From the NCBI GenBank assembly GCA_039720395.1, contig CM077826.1, forward strand, positions 28,324,695 to 28,388,694: a stretch of 64,000 nucleotides of DNA, given 5' to 3'. The DNA is from Liquidambar formosana. Taxonomy: Eukaryota; Streptophyta; Magnoliopsida; Saxifragales; Altingiaceae. This document shows, piece after piece, positions 24,182 through 37,659 of the stretch (within the stretch, counting starts at the first letter, position 1; every line of letters starts with the position of its first letter). Both the position numbers and the translations under genes were made by a program. The notes beneath the pieces were generated by a model. It searched no databases. It had not been told where the DNA came from and saw only the letters and a program-made list of their open reading frames with translations.

Positions 24182-27100
24182 ATTCCGCGCGCGAGGGCCC
24201 CGCATGACCTGGGGAGGATTTATCAGTTTGAAAGACTGATGTTATGGATTGCCAGATATGGCGGATGATGGTTACTAGCTTATAAGGCTGTGATATGATA
24301 CCAGAAAATGATGGTTAATTCATTTGTAAAATGATGATTTTGATAACAAATAACTTGAGTTATTTCTTACCTCTTTAAAAAGAAAAAGGGGTGTTGGTAT
24401 TTAATGATTTAACTTCCGCAGTTCATTTCATTATACCTATATTGATTTTATTTATTGAAAAATTATATTGCAAACTAATCAATGGTTTTGCAGGGCTTTG
24501 GAAAAGTATATAAATTATGGTTTTTAAAACCTTGGGTTATTTTGGGAAAATGTTTTCCTACTGAGCGTGTAGCTCATATCCCCACAGTTTTTCTTGCAGG
24601 TCATATTTTCAAAATAAAGCTTGACCTGGGGTTGGGAAGCACATCAACATGCGTGCATTCATATAGAAGATCATTGTATTTTATTTCGGCTTTGAGCCTA
24701 AGCATGTATTAATTTTAATTCATGGCCTGTAATAAAAAGATAAGTAGTGGATGCAGATGTGGATGAGACCCATGTGATTACGATACAGCTTGTAGTTTTA
24801 TTTATTTTTGGAATAGTGTGTGGATGGTTGAAATGATTATAAATGGGTTTTTTACAGGTTTTATGATTAGTCGATAACTTGGTATGTCGTATTTACAAAC
24901 GGGACCATGCCGGATTTTCTAAAAAAGTTTTCAAAAGAATTATTTTTATTAAACATCCACTAAAATTGGCTTTAAAATTGATTTTCTTACTATATAACTA
25001 ACGGTCCCCATTTTGGGTCGTTACAGTAAAGATGTTTAAGTAAAAGGAGGGTAGAGCTCCTGTTGATGTGTTGTATAAATAAAGAAACAGGGCGTTAAAA
25101 AAGAAAAGGAAAATGTAAAAAGTTGTTTAATAAAAAGAGATTTTTGACTGGACCAAAGAAAGTTTCAACATGTTGATGAATTCTCCTATTTCTTTAGTTC
25201 CAATTGCATAAAAAAAATACACACAGGAATGCTCTGGAAGAAATCCTACGTGCATTTATTTACCAGGCAGCAATTTACTGTGATGATGAGTTGACAACAC
25301 CCAGGAAGTTCCAAATAGAAAGAAAGTGAAAGAATATAAATGGAAAGGCAATTTAGAATGCAAAAAGACATGATTAATGGACTTTGCTTAAGTAAGAATT
25401 CATTTGAAAGTACCTAAGCATGGGACCAATTTAAGAAGAATTTATGATGCAAACAATCTTAGAAATAAATTTAGATGGAGAAGAATAAATTGACAATTAG
25501 GTGTAAGTTCAATTACATGTGGCCAATGATTCGTAAATGTGGAAAACAATAAACAGAGCCATACATCTTATGTATCAATGACATGCCTTGTTAAGAGTAA
25601 GTGTCCCAAATTCTATTGTCCTAAATTTAACTTAACCACAAAGCTGCTCTTTGTTGCTTGTGTGTGAAAATTCCCAAAAAGGAAAAAGAAGGAAGCAAAT
25701 TTTTGATCATTGTGAGGATATTCTTCAGCAGTGAACGTTATAAATAGGTCTCTTAAATACACAGAACTGGTTATAATAAGTCAAAACATGATTTTTTGTT
25801 TTAAAATTGCATTCTGCCTTGATAAAGTATTTCTTGTAAGTATTTGGTATATAATTGTACGTGCTGTTATTATACTGTTTTAAGCAATGTAACATTACAT
25901 AGAAATGGTAGAACACAAACACTTTAAAAAGTTTAGATTCTTAAGAAAAAGTCCCTTTGATTTGGTAAATCCAATTACTCAGTTCAGATTGTGATAAAAT
26001 TTTCTTGAAATATAAAACATATTGAATATGTTTTGTTAAAGAGAGAATATAGTAAGAGAAAGGAAATAATAGTTTGAATTATACAAAAGGTGCGCTCAAA
26101 TAAGGCTATTACTGACTTTTTGGTTTAGTTGAGTTCATTTTTGCATATTTTTAATACCAAAGGAACATTAAATGATTTTGCAAATTAAAGGTTTTTTTTT
26201 TTTGCTGTTTTTGTGGAGACATAAAGAGAGGCATAGACAAATGATAGTAGTTTGAAGTTTGGAAGTAAGAACATTCATATTTGACAGAAAAAAACTTTGA
26301 GAGAATTAAATGGTTTTGACATTGTTTGGTTGGTGAGCTAACAATGTTCAACTCAATTGAGCATAAATAGGATGATTAAGTTTAGTAAATTATAGTTAAA
26401 CGAAAAAACGCAGAAATAAATTTATTTCGAAAATTTTGACTTCCTCTCCTTTTCTTTAGTTTTCTCATGAACCTAATGGAGCTAAAAGAAAAATTGGTTG
26501 TATTGGGTTGAATACAGTGAATTGTTAGATTTTCCTTAAGTCTCAAATAACAAAAAATCAAAAATTTAGAATTCTTAATTTTGGACTAAAATTTTGTTCA
26601 ACTTGTTGTAGTTTTTAAGTATTTATGAGATGTGTTAAATTTTTTGAAATTTTTTTTTGGTATAAGTATTAGTTTTTTATTGTTTTTATATAATAAGTAT
26701 GTTTATATGGAATTAGTAGGAGTTTTAATTAAATTGCTTAAGTCAAAGTGTAATATTTAAGAGTGTTTAATTCTTGTGGATTCATAAAAGAATGTGATGG
26801 AAATATTAAATTCATTAGAATTGTTAGTTTGCATGAAAACAAATAATCTAGTTCATTGGTAGTTTGTTAGTATTGTTATATCTAGTATTTCATAAATATT
26901 GTGTTACCTCTTTCTTGTATTGATACAAGTCCCTTGCTTTGATTTGTAAGACAGTTTCAGCTAATTCTCCAAAGATGGTAGCTGTCATTGTTGTTCTTGA
27001 ATCAAAGACTTGAGTTCTTACAACGCACCTATTTTTGACATTGAATTAATTAGTAGATGCAGTATTATTGATAAATAAAAGGTCAATTAGATAAGTGCAG

Positions 27101-28794
27101 ATGTAAGGTGAATCTGATGAAGGTATTGATGTATCTAGAGTTTAATTTAGCCAAATAATGAAGTTCTTGAAGTAATCAGTACCTTGGAACAGCAGTACAT
27201 TCAGAAGACCTGCAACTTGTGCAAGTGAATATTTGGTCAAGCATTGCATCGGTTTTTTTTGTACAACGTTGGCATGACATGTAGCAAAATGCTTGAGAAA
27301 AATCTTGAACTTGAATGCTTCCATTTGTCCAGCAAGTTGTCTGTGTAAAAATAACAATGTGTTTAAATATATGAAAGAAACAAATAATGAAGTGTTTTTG
27401 TTAGGGAGAGAGCTAAGCAAAATTGTGTCTGTGGATACTTAATAGGTGGTTAGGCTTCTTACATTTGCTGGCATGAGCAAAACTTCTTGAAGTTCTTTTA
27501 CAATTGGTGTGGAAGTTGGCTTTCCAGTTTTTGGTGAGGAAAAGTAATTGCTGGTGTCGAATCTTGTTGCTATATTTTCACTTTCTTGATTGTACCTGTT
27601 TGTTGTGACAAAGTTAGTTGAAATATGAGTGAGTTTTGTATTGTTGCTTGAGTTAGGTGTGTGATACCAGGACTTCAACTCAGCAGTTTGTGGGATTGAA
27701 GGAGACAACAATAAAGATGTTGGTGCTTTTGTTGACAGTGATTGACCTTTATTAAATTGTGTAATGAAATTAGTGTTAGGTTATTTGCATACGTACCTAA
27801 CAGTTGTAATGAAGGAGTAAAGACAAAATTTGAGTTTTACCATTGTATGCAACAACATAAACTCTTAGCACTGCAATGACAGGTTTCTCATGTAGCTTCT
27901 CATAGATAATTGGACAGTTGCGCTCCGCCAAGTGGTCCCAGAAAGTAATAAGGGTGGGTATCATTCTTTGATCATTGAAGAGATAAATATTTATGATTTA
28001 TAAAAAATAAATACTGGAGTGAAGCTTGTTTTAGCAAATGCAAAAGTTGAGAAGTTGTAAATGCTTTAATGACAATAAATTAATGTGGGGAAAGCTACGT
28101 ACTCACGATTGATGATGATAGCTTCTTGAACGGTAGATTGGTTGACAATTGTTTGGCGAGCTGGTTTCATGTCTAAGAGAATGCCTATGACATCTGCATA
28201 AGATTTTGTTAGGATATAAACTCAAAGAATTTTGGTAGATAAATTAGTTGAGTATATAGAGTTTATCATTCTTACTAATTGCTGTGCCTTTGCCAAGGTA
28301 TTTGGAGAAATCTGAGAATGGTGTGAACTGATATGTAGTAATGATGGTGTTTTGATTGTCCATAGGACATTCTTCTATGACAGTGGAGGCACTGATTCTC
28401 CAATCATATGGATGGCCTAGGTACTGGTATTGTGGTGGTATTGCTTTGATGATAGCATTTGAGATGTAGTATTCTTTATTTTCTTTGAGTCTATTGTCTA
28501 GTCGACCAATGTCCTCACCCCAAATGCTTGCTTGAGTTTGGGACCCCTGTTGTGCAAAAATAAGTTTGAGAATATTATCGATGGTTTTTTTGTTGTTTTT
28601 TGTAAAAAGTTATTCAATGTTATGTTTATGGTTTTAGTTGAAACCTTGGAATCTGTGAGAATTAGGGATTGCAATTTTGTAGGACTCTGTTTAAAGCTTT
28701 TGATGCTGTGCTTTTCTTCAACTTTAACCCGAACTTTCTAGCCACGCAGAGTGGTAGGGTTAATATCTTTAATGTACATTTCTTTCTGATTCAT

Positions 28795-29984
28795 TGTTGA
28801 ACTGTTGGTCCTTGAATTTGCAAGTAAGATTAGCTTCTCAAGAATTAGAATAGGAAAAAGAAGCAAAAAAGATAACATGGAAAATATTAAATACGAATTA
28901 TTTGAAAATTAGTGAGTCATTCAATTAATGTAAGAAAAAATGAAAAGTCAATACTTCAATATTTGTTTAAGTAGACAAGGGTAAGAATTCGTAGTATGTT
29001 GAAAGTAGAACTAATAAAAATTCATTATGTGAAGAATGTGAAAGAAAGAGTATAAATGGAAGATCGTAGTTGATAAACATATAATGTTATATGTGCTGTG
29101 AGATAGTGTTTGTACTTAAAATGAGTATAGTAAATTTAAAACATGCAAGTGTAACAAAAAAGAAGATATTGTTGTTAAGCAAACTGTGAATGATAAGTGG
29201 TTAATTTTAATTGGTTAGATTGAAAGACGTTTATGAATGATGTGTTGTTTGTATATGTGTTGAGGATGTTGGAATGTGGGAATTCCTATACAAAGGACTT
29301 AAAGTTATTATTTTTCATTTTCTTTCAAAGTAGTTCGTAGAATTGTTGATGCAATGAAATTGATTCATATAGATATTGTTGATGCAATGGAATTAGTTGG
29401 TGTAAGTGTGTTGTTAGGTTTCTTAGATGTATTCTTTGTGTATTAGTGGTGGCTTTAGAACAGAAAAAGTTTTTAAAAATTGAGTTATGTTGAAAGAAAA
29501 AGATTATGTATTAATTTTATTTCGTAGGATTATGAGATTTATAATAAGTACTCTTTGTTTGTTCTTTTGAATAATTCTGGTTTATGTTTGTTGTAAAGGA
29601 TTGAGTAGGATAGTTGTATGAGGTTAATGTATTGAAGGCATATTGGTGAAGATTTTGTGGTTGAAGATTTATTGATTTATGATGGTGTGTATTAATTTGA
29701 GGTTGGGTTAGTAGCTGAAGAAGTATTATTTGAATTTGTTGAGGGTAATTATTTAATGTGTTTATGAGGTAATGTTTGTTAAGTTTTGATTTTTTGGTTT
29801 AAATATTTCTTTATGGTATATTTTTTGTGAGATAGTGTTTGAATCTATAATAAGTATTTAAGATTTTGTGAGCACAATGATAACTAAAGAGAAATGTTTT
29901 TAAAGAAATTGCTGAATATAAATGTTTGAATTAAAGGAAGTAGGATGAGTGTATTGTACCAGTTATTTGTGCTTGTGCTCATGT
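28795..29984. other. Spacer between the Helitron RPA-like and Rep/helicase genes
   Basis: This is about 1.2 kb of AT-rich DNA without a plausible ORF. It should contain the 3' end of the Rep/helicase transcript and the promoter of the RPA-like gene, but no distinct motif is seen. Confidence 0.5.
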
Positions 29985-32900
29985 TTATTGAGAGTGTACC
30001 AATTGCAGAATATCTTTGTAAACAATATTTGCAGTGTGTTTTGCATCAAAGTCATCAAAATTGGGTTTGATTAAGACTTTGATGTTGTCTTGACCTGTTG
30101 CTCTAGAAAGTGCTACATATAGTTGTCCATGTGAGAAGACTGGTTGGGGTAGGTAGACACCTACATTTTTTAAAGTTTGTCCTTGTGCTTTGTTGATTGT
30201 CATTGCAAAAAAGAGTCTAATTGGGAATTGAACTCGTTTGAAAGGGAAAGGATATTTATCAACTTTATTTGGTAGAATTGGGATTCGTGGAATAAAGACT
30301 CTTTGGTTCTTGTGATGACCAATTGCAATTTCTACGTCGATGATGTTTTTGTCAAATCGTCGACATATCAATCTTGTACCATTTGAGAGTCCTTTTGATG
30401 GATCTATGTTGCGTAAAAGAATGATTGGAGCACCTATTTTTAAGACCAAGCGATATGGAGGATATCCGTTTGGTGTTAAGGTGTTGAGGAAGTCTTCTTC
30501 AAGGTTGTATGTAGCAGAATTTGTGGATTCATCACGACTGGTATAGACTTTAGGTTCACCTGGGAATTTAGCCACTAACATTTCATTGATTTCATCAACT
30601 GAGTCATTTTTAGGTGTTAAAATGGCTCGATCCACAATAGAGTAGTTTGTTGCATTGTATGCACAAATATCTGGAAAAATAACATCAATGAAAGAATTCA
30701 AAGAAGATTGAATGTCTTCATTGTAAGGAAGTAAAATGTTGTCAGGTAGACGAACAAGATTATGATTGACAACAATTTCAATTCCATCACCAATTCGAAG
30801 TAAGAAGTTAGTGAAAATTGGATCAAGTCGAGCACGCATATTCATTGACAGAGTTAGAACATTAAGCTGTGGCCATAAGCTGGAGTAGACAAAGCTAGCT
30901 TCTTTTGTTTCTTCTTGGCTTGAACCAGGAACAACTGGTAATACTTGTCGGAAATCTCCACCAAAAACAATAACTTTTCCTCCAAATAGTAATAAAGAAC
31001 CTGTTAAATCTTGCAACATACGATCAAGTGCCTCAATTGCTTCACGCCTAGCCATAGAAGCTTCATCCCATACTATTAGCTTTGTTGTTCGGAGTAATTG
31101 TGCTAGGCTACTTTGCTTGCTTACACTACAAGTAAGCTGCTCAGTTGGATCTATTGGTATCTTGAAGCGTGAGTGAGCAGTGCGACCACCTGGTAAAATT
31201 GATGCGGCAACTCCAGAAGTTGCAGTTGCAAGTGCAATATGCCCAGTAGATCTAATTGTTGAGAGAAGAGCGCGATACAAATAAGTTTTACCAGTACCAC
31301 CAGGTCCATCAATGAAAAAAGCACCAGGTTTGTTCACATGGATACATGAAAGTATAGTATTGTATGCAACTCTTTGTTCAAAATTTAAGTTTTGAACACA
31401 ATGTAGATCTTCTTCTGTTGTTGGGATGTTTAGTTCATCTGCCATTTCTTTTGAAGTCGATTGCTCGTTTGTTAGAGTGACAGATGTGTCAATAAGACTG
31501 TAATCATCAATATTCTTGCCCATAGATTCAAGCGTCGAAGCAATTGATTGTAATACTTGCGTTCTGGTCATAATTGTTGCAAATGTTGAGGTTCGATGGA
31601 AATCTTCTGAGAGGGAGGCCTCAAATTGTGTCCAGAGTCGTCTAGGATTACTTGGATTACAATAAACAAGAATAGTAGCAAATAAACGGCGAAGTGCTAT
31701 GGGCATTCGCAAAGCTGAAGCTTCAGTTAAGCAATCTATTGTGTCAGTGTCGCTGTGTAATAGCTCATGCATAAGTGCTGCCTGACGAAATGAGGAAGCC
31801 AAAACTCCATTGAATGTCATTAGATGCTCGAAAGAAGTAGGACCTTTTATGTGATTAAGGAGTAATCTCAAGTAATATCTGTCACCTTCAGATGGATCAA
31901 CAGAAGCACTTCTCCCAATTGCTTTTCCTTGTTTGCGCGGTGTCCACATTCGATCTTGTTTGCTCCAAACGTAATGCTGAGGGAATTCTTTATAGAGATA
32001 TCTCCGTGCATCAATATCAAATTGATTTGTTTTGAAGAATTCAGTGAGCATTGTTTTAGATAAGAACTTGTTACGAGTTATTGAGTCAAGTGAGTCTGAA
32101 CTTTTGAAGGGAATAGAATGCTTGTCTTCAAGATGTAGTTGGAGAGTGACTACATTTGGACTTATCTCATTCATGACAAATTGATATATCCTCCACATAG
32201 CCTCTGGAGGGCTCACCCATCTAGCTAATTGATAATATGCAATTTCATCAATTTCACTGATTTGCTGGTCTTGATGGAGTTGGAATCTGACCCGGTCATG
32301 ACCTTTGTAGATGTACTTATAGATGTACTTAACTGCTGTGATTGTAGAACAAATTTCAACATTGATGTGGCAATCATATTTGGCTAGGAGATATGCATTG
32401 TATGGAATAACCCAACGATTATCTAACAAACTTCCTCTCACCATTACAGTGTCCTTGTTATCAGACCTCCGATAAATGGGGTAAGAATTTGTACCTTGGG
32501 TTGTTCTTTCACAGAATTTTTTTGGATAACGGTGTTTGCATTTTCCTTTTTGCATGCACACGTTATTAGGCTTCAATGTACCACAAGGACCATGCATCAT
32601 GTGTTTAATAACTGTAGCACGCAGATGAGGATTATCTTCTGGTGGTATCTCTGCAGAGACATATTGATCATATTGTTCAGGAGATGTGATCTTTGCGTGC
32701 TTTTGAAGGATTATGAGAAAATGTGCATGTGGAAGACCTCTTTTCTGGAATTCTATGACATATGTGTAACCTGCAACTGGACCAAAGATATTTTTCTTGA
32801 AAAGATCATCTTTGAGTTCTTCTAATTTAGCTCTGAACACACGAGCAACTAAATCTGGTCGATTTTGAGCCTCTTCTCCCCTTAGTAACTGTTGTTTTAT

Positions 32901-35900
32901 CTCTGGCCAAGCAGGATTACATGTCATTGTGATGAACAAATCTGGTTTGCCAAATGCTTGGACTAAAACCATTGCTTTTGTAAATCTATTTCGCATATCT
33001 CTTGGGCTTCCAATAAATGTGGCAGGTAAGATTATTTTGCGGCCAATTGCTCGACCATGTGTCTCTCCTGCAGCAATGATGTCAACAATACCTTGATAGA
33101 GTTCTGCTCGAATATCTTCTTGGTGGTCCCGAAGGTAATCTAAACGCGAAGTTTCTATTTTGATATACATATCAACAATGTATTGTTGAAGCAAACGCCC
33201 ACTACGTAGCAATATAGATCTATCTTGTTCTCTTATCTGTAGCTTGTAGCAGTAATATTCTCGAGCAGAGACATTGACTCTTTTCTTTTGGAGATTTTGT
33301 ATAGCTATTAAAGATAGAGGAGAATTAAGTAAAACTTTCTAAATATGAAATGATTTTGTTAACATGAGATGAGACGTTTTGTGCACAATGTTACCTTCAG
33401 ACTCTATAGTCAAGAGGTTTTGTATAGAACTCATATTAAATGCATCCATTGAGTGCTCACCAGGACAGAAAGAATTTGTTTGAGCTGGATTAATTCTTTT
33501 GATATCATTGTGCCAACCACTTTCACCAAATGGAAACAACAGTGGATATTGAAGTGGATCATAACAACCGTAGAAATAATTGATTTTATGTTTTTGTTGA
33601 TGTCGACCATAAACATAAATCTCACGAGAATAAGAAGATTCGTTGCTTTCAACCCATATAGCAGCAACTTGAGAAGCAGTAGGAGCATTATATACTCGCT
33701 GGTCGATCGCAGGAGTAGTATTAATTACAATTTGGAAGTCTTCCAAATTAGGTATGTGTGATAAGCTTCGGAAAAAAGTACAGTATGGATTTGCTTGCAG
33801 AAGATTCATAAGTACTTGAATGATTGAGGATCTCACTCTATTAGAGCAGTGTGCTCTATTTTGAAGCTCATGCTCAGTGTCAAAAAAATAAAGCTGTAAG
33901 TAAGCTGGCGAGCCATCAACTGGTAACAAACTATCAATATAATGATACATCTGTCCTTGAACCCTAAAAGTATAGATACCATTGTTTCTCCTACATAAAT
34001 CTCTGTCAAAATGTACTCCAAGAGATGTGAATGCGAATAAATCGTTGTATGTTCGAATGTAAGTTCGAAAGGAAATCGCATCATCTGAGTTACTGTCAAA
34101 GAGATCTGCTAATGCTTCAGGTGGTTGTGGTGAACTCAACTTTATTTTGCCTGCACAGCAACAGAATCCTTTTGGTTCTTTGTGGAAGCGTTTAGCAAGG
34201 CAAAATAAACATTGTTTAGCATGAGGTAGTAATGATGACTGAGTTGGAATTGGCATGGTTCGGCAAGGAATTGCAATAGGGATTCTTCTTTGTACAATAG
34301 AGTCTTCAGTATTTCGTTGAAGTTCATTCGTTGAAGTTGAAGCTGTAGGAGAATGATTTGAAGTAAGAAATAGAGTTAATCTTAGAGTTGTTGATTTAAG
34401 TAGTACAAAGAATTGATTTAAAAATTTAACTTTAGAAGTAGATTTTTTGATTTACCTTCATTTTGTACTTGCATCGATTCGTCTGTAAGAACTGTATTTG
34501 TTCTTGGACTGTTTAAGATTTTACAAGATATGGAAGTTGTAGATTGAGTTTTCTTATTCCTGTGGACTAAAAATTCCGAAATAGGAAATGAAGATAAGTG
34601 TTTTATGAAAAAATAGAAGAAAAGTATGTATGTAATAGTTTTGGATTGATTGATAATAGAGTTGGAAATTGAGTAGGAATGTGTTGAATAAAAGACCTTC
34701 AACTTGAGCACTTATTTGTTGATTCCCAATAACTGCTTTTCTTTTACGAGAAGTTGTTGCAATTGATTGTGAAGACATGGATTGGGAATTGGAGTGTGGA
34801 GTAGCTAGATAGAAAAAGAGGAGACCAATTGTTACAAAATTAGAGATGGATAGCTATAAATGAAATGATAATAAATCAAAAGAATGAGATTTATATTAAT
34901 AGAGATGCTTGGAAGATTATTTTCGTTTCTTTCATCATAGATTTGTTTTATGTGACATAACTTTGCTATTTGATTCTTGTATCTTACAAACAAGAATTGG
35001 TATGAGGAAATATTGAGCAAGTACATTGTATAGAGAGTTAATTGTTTAGGAACTAAATTGTGTTACGTATGATAAGTTGAGTAGAGAAATAAATATTTAT
35101 AATTAGTGATTGAATGTTTGTTGAGTATGAATAACAATAGTGCAATATTTCCACAGAAAATAGCTGATTTTATATTACCAGATATTTTGTGTGCAGATGA
35201 ATCGTTTCGGAGATCTTTGAATGAGCTTGGTTTGGCAGAAGAATTGGTCACATTCCTTACTTCGTGCTCCATAGTTTTATACGAAGTACCACAAGCAATT
35301 GTTTCAGGATTCTTCAAATGCTTTTTCTTAGCATATAGTTCTCTTCTACGAGATAACTTTCGTTCTTTCTTCTCTTGTTCTACAAAGAAGTTGACAATTT
35401 TAGAATGATGAATTTGTTTAGAAAGATGTTTGATTAAGTCGTTTCTCACCAGCTTTAGTCACATCATTGTTGGAACACTGAACATTTGTTTTTGTTCTGT
35501 TCTTTATTCTTCTTTGTTTTTGTTGTGTTTCTTGTTGTTGAGAATCTACAAAATAGTGTCTAAGATATTATATATGAAATAGAATTTGCAATACAGGTGG
35601 GTAATGAGTTGAGGTAGTCTATTGAGTAATAACAAGCGAAAATAAATTGTAGATGTTGAATACGTTAAATTTTTTCTCACCAGAAATTTGGTACGAAGAT
35701 GGAACAGCTGATAGGGTATGAACAAAATCCAATGTCATTGAAGACTTATTTATGATAGATATTTTTTCAAGAGTATTTGCGGACGAATGACTATCATGAA
35801 TTTCGTTGGAGTCACTCTCAATGAGAGCTGTGTAAGAAACAGAAGTCAGTAAAGAGCCATGATCTAAAAGTTTGATATAAGATATTTGGAAGATGATAAA

Positions 35901-35962
35901 TGAGTCATAAATAATGATTTACCTCTTTTTCTTTTACGTTCAATTACAGGATTAATATCCAT
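29985..35962 (-). CDS. Helitron Rep/helicase transposase (HUH endonuclease plus PIF1-like SF1B helicase), about 1656 aa
   Basis: Eight exons are proposed: 35962-35923, 35827-35681, 35545-35450, 35379-35179, 34804-34697, 34566-34456, 34342-33395 and 33304-29985. All joins are GT-AG and in phase 1, and the total is 4971 nt with no internal stop. The first six short exons give a basic, Ser/Lys-rich N-terminus (KRKR, SRRRELYAKKK, SRKRKAV). The 316-residue exon 7 and the start of exon 8 form the Helitron-like N-terminal domain. The HUH motif is in RGLPHAHFL (about residue 743), followed by the Tyr motif KYIYKYIYKG (about 877-885). The helicase has Walker A GPGGTGKT (about 1217), DEASM, GGDFRQVLPVV, MTINKAQGQT and YVALSRATG. 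It nicks and unwinds DNA in rolling-circle transposition. The start is uncertain: sequence stays open upstream of 35962 to a possible acceptor near 36024. Confidence 0.88.
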
Positions 35963-37659
35963 TAGTACCAACTTGTAATGGTCAGGTAATTCTTGTGGCG
36001 AATAATTTATTGTACAGATGAACCTGAGTTGTGGTAGGAAAGTTAAGTTTAATTGAAAGTAAGTAATTATATGTGCTAACTATATGCCAAAACAATTGCT
36101 ATTTACACGATTAATTGTGTGAAAGACAACAAATGAACTTAACTGTTCTAAAGATGTAACAAATGTTGAATGTGAAAGAAGTTGTAAAAAATATTGTGAA
36201 ATAAAGAGTAACGTTTATTTATGAATAGGTGTTAGGTCTACTAATGAAATGATATTTATTACAGAATATAATTATGTATACTTCTTCATATAAATTTTGA
36301 TTTGTTATATCGTTCAAATTATAAGTAGATAAATATGTAGTTATAGATAAGATGTGAATAAAAAGACTTAAATTTCTTGTCTCAAAAGATGTCTTTAATT
36401 TATTTAGCACAATCTTGAGAAATATATGTTGTAATTATTGAATAAAATAAATATTCATGACATAAATGATGATATATCTCAGCTTAGTAAGTATTCTGTA
36501 CAATGTGTTTTTTTTTTATGAGAATATTAAAAATGAAGTAGGAAAAAGAGAAGTTTAGAAAATGGCGTTGTGAAAATTGTGCTAAATATGAGAGCTACAA
36601 AGAGTAACGAATTAGAAAGAATTAGAATCATATATCTAACTAATCATATCTACCAATAAAAGCTGTCACAAATTGATAAAACGATGACTACTATCAGTAT
36701 ATTGTGGAGGAAGAACCTAATGCAATAATATGACTGACCAATTATTTTCTAGGATTTATAATAACAATAAAAAATGTAAATCTTATCCACATAAATACTT
36801 ATAGCCGAAGCTTCATTTCTATCACCTAATTAAGAATACAAAATGAATGAGAGTTCGACAAAAAATGTTGATAGTAAAACACAAAGAAACAGTTGATTAT
36901 GTAAAAAAAATACTATATTAGAAATCAACTTGGTAATCAATTAAAAAAACTAAGCAAATAAGAACATAAATTGTAGGAATTTACTTAAAACACAATACTA
37001 TTATGATGTGAAAAAAAAGAAACAATTGCTGAACAATTTATTGCAGTAGAGATTAAAGAAAGCACTGTTAAATAGAATTTTTAAGGGGTAAATTTTTTTT
37101 TTTTTGGCAGAGAAAAAGCGAAAAATTAAAAATATCTTTGAATCTATAATTCATATCTAGTATTGAGATGAATATATTCATTATAAAACGTATATATGTG
37201 CAACAAAAGCAAAAGAAGAAGAAAACAAAGCGTAAAATTAGATGCTAAATATTTAATAACTAAAATTGGATCATTAAAAGAATGTACCTTGAGATGAAAA
37301 CAAAATTTGCTTAGTGCTTGTACAAAAACCTGTAGAATTGGAATCTATAAAAAAATGAGCAATTTTTTTTGAAGCATCAAAATGATAATAATAATAAATC
37401 GAGCTTAAAAGCAAAAAGTTAGACTTCATATAATTGGAAGTAATAGAAAATTTATTAAATAGAAGTGAAGAAGAAATTACAATATACAGTTAGATCTGTA
37501 AACAATTAATATGTAAAAGTGTAGGATTTAAGAACACTAACCTTCAGAAAAAACCACGATGTAATTCTTTGTTGGAGAAATTATTGTGGAACACAATTCT
37601 GTAATAAAATGGCAAAGCTCAATTATATATATATAAGAAAAGCTCAATTATATAACAAA

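Larger units (their letters stand above)
22812..25025 (+). mobile_element. Solo LTR, Gypsy-like, 2214 bp, perfect 5-bp target duplication
   Basis: The element starts TGTGAGGACCCAA and ends TTGGGTCGTTACA, inverse-related termini of TG...CA type. It is flanked by GTAAA at 22807-22811 and 25026-25030. It contains a TATA-like TTTATAAACCC near 23229 and a purine-rich stretch downstream. No internal genes are present. It sits in the last intron of the Helitron RPA-like gene, so it inserted after or during the life of that Helitron copy. The 2.2-kb length and termini fit large Ty3/Gypsy LTRs. Orientation is taken from the TATA position. Confidence 0.8.
21676..28794 (-). pseudogene. RPA1-like (replication protein A large subunit) gene of the Helitron, disabled
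   Basis: Eight exons can be traced on the minus strand: 28794-28645, 28546-28276, 28193-28107, 27965-27841, 27746-27463, 27340-27183, 27028-26908 and 22242-21676. The product would bind single-stranded DNA through OB folds. Exon 1 has MYIKDINPTTLRG, and exon 2 has a typical OB-fold stretch (NKEYYISNAIIKAI). The zinc ribbon of the C-terminal OB fold is CQRC...FTCTSC in exon 6, and exon 7 has VFDSRTTMTATIFGELAE. The last exon ends in a long Ser/Glu/Lys-rich tail. Lesions: a TAG at 28740-28738 in exon 1, where the family usually continues, and a one-nucleotide phase mismatch between exons 3 and 4. The summed length is one base short of a multiple of three. The last intron (22243-26907) has been enlarged by a solo LTR. 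Confidence 0.75.
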
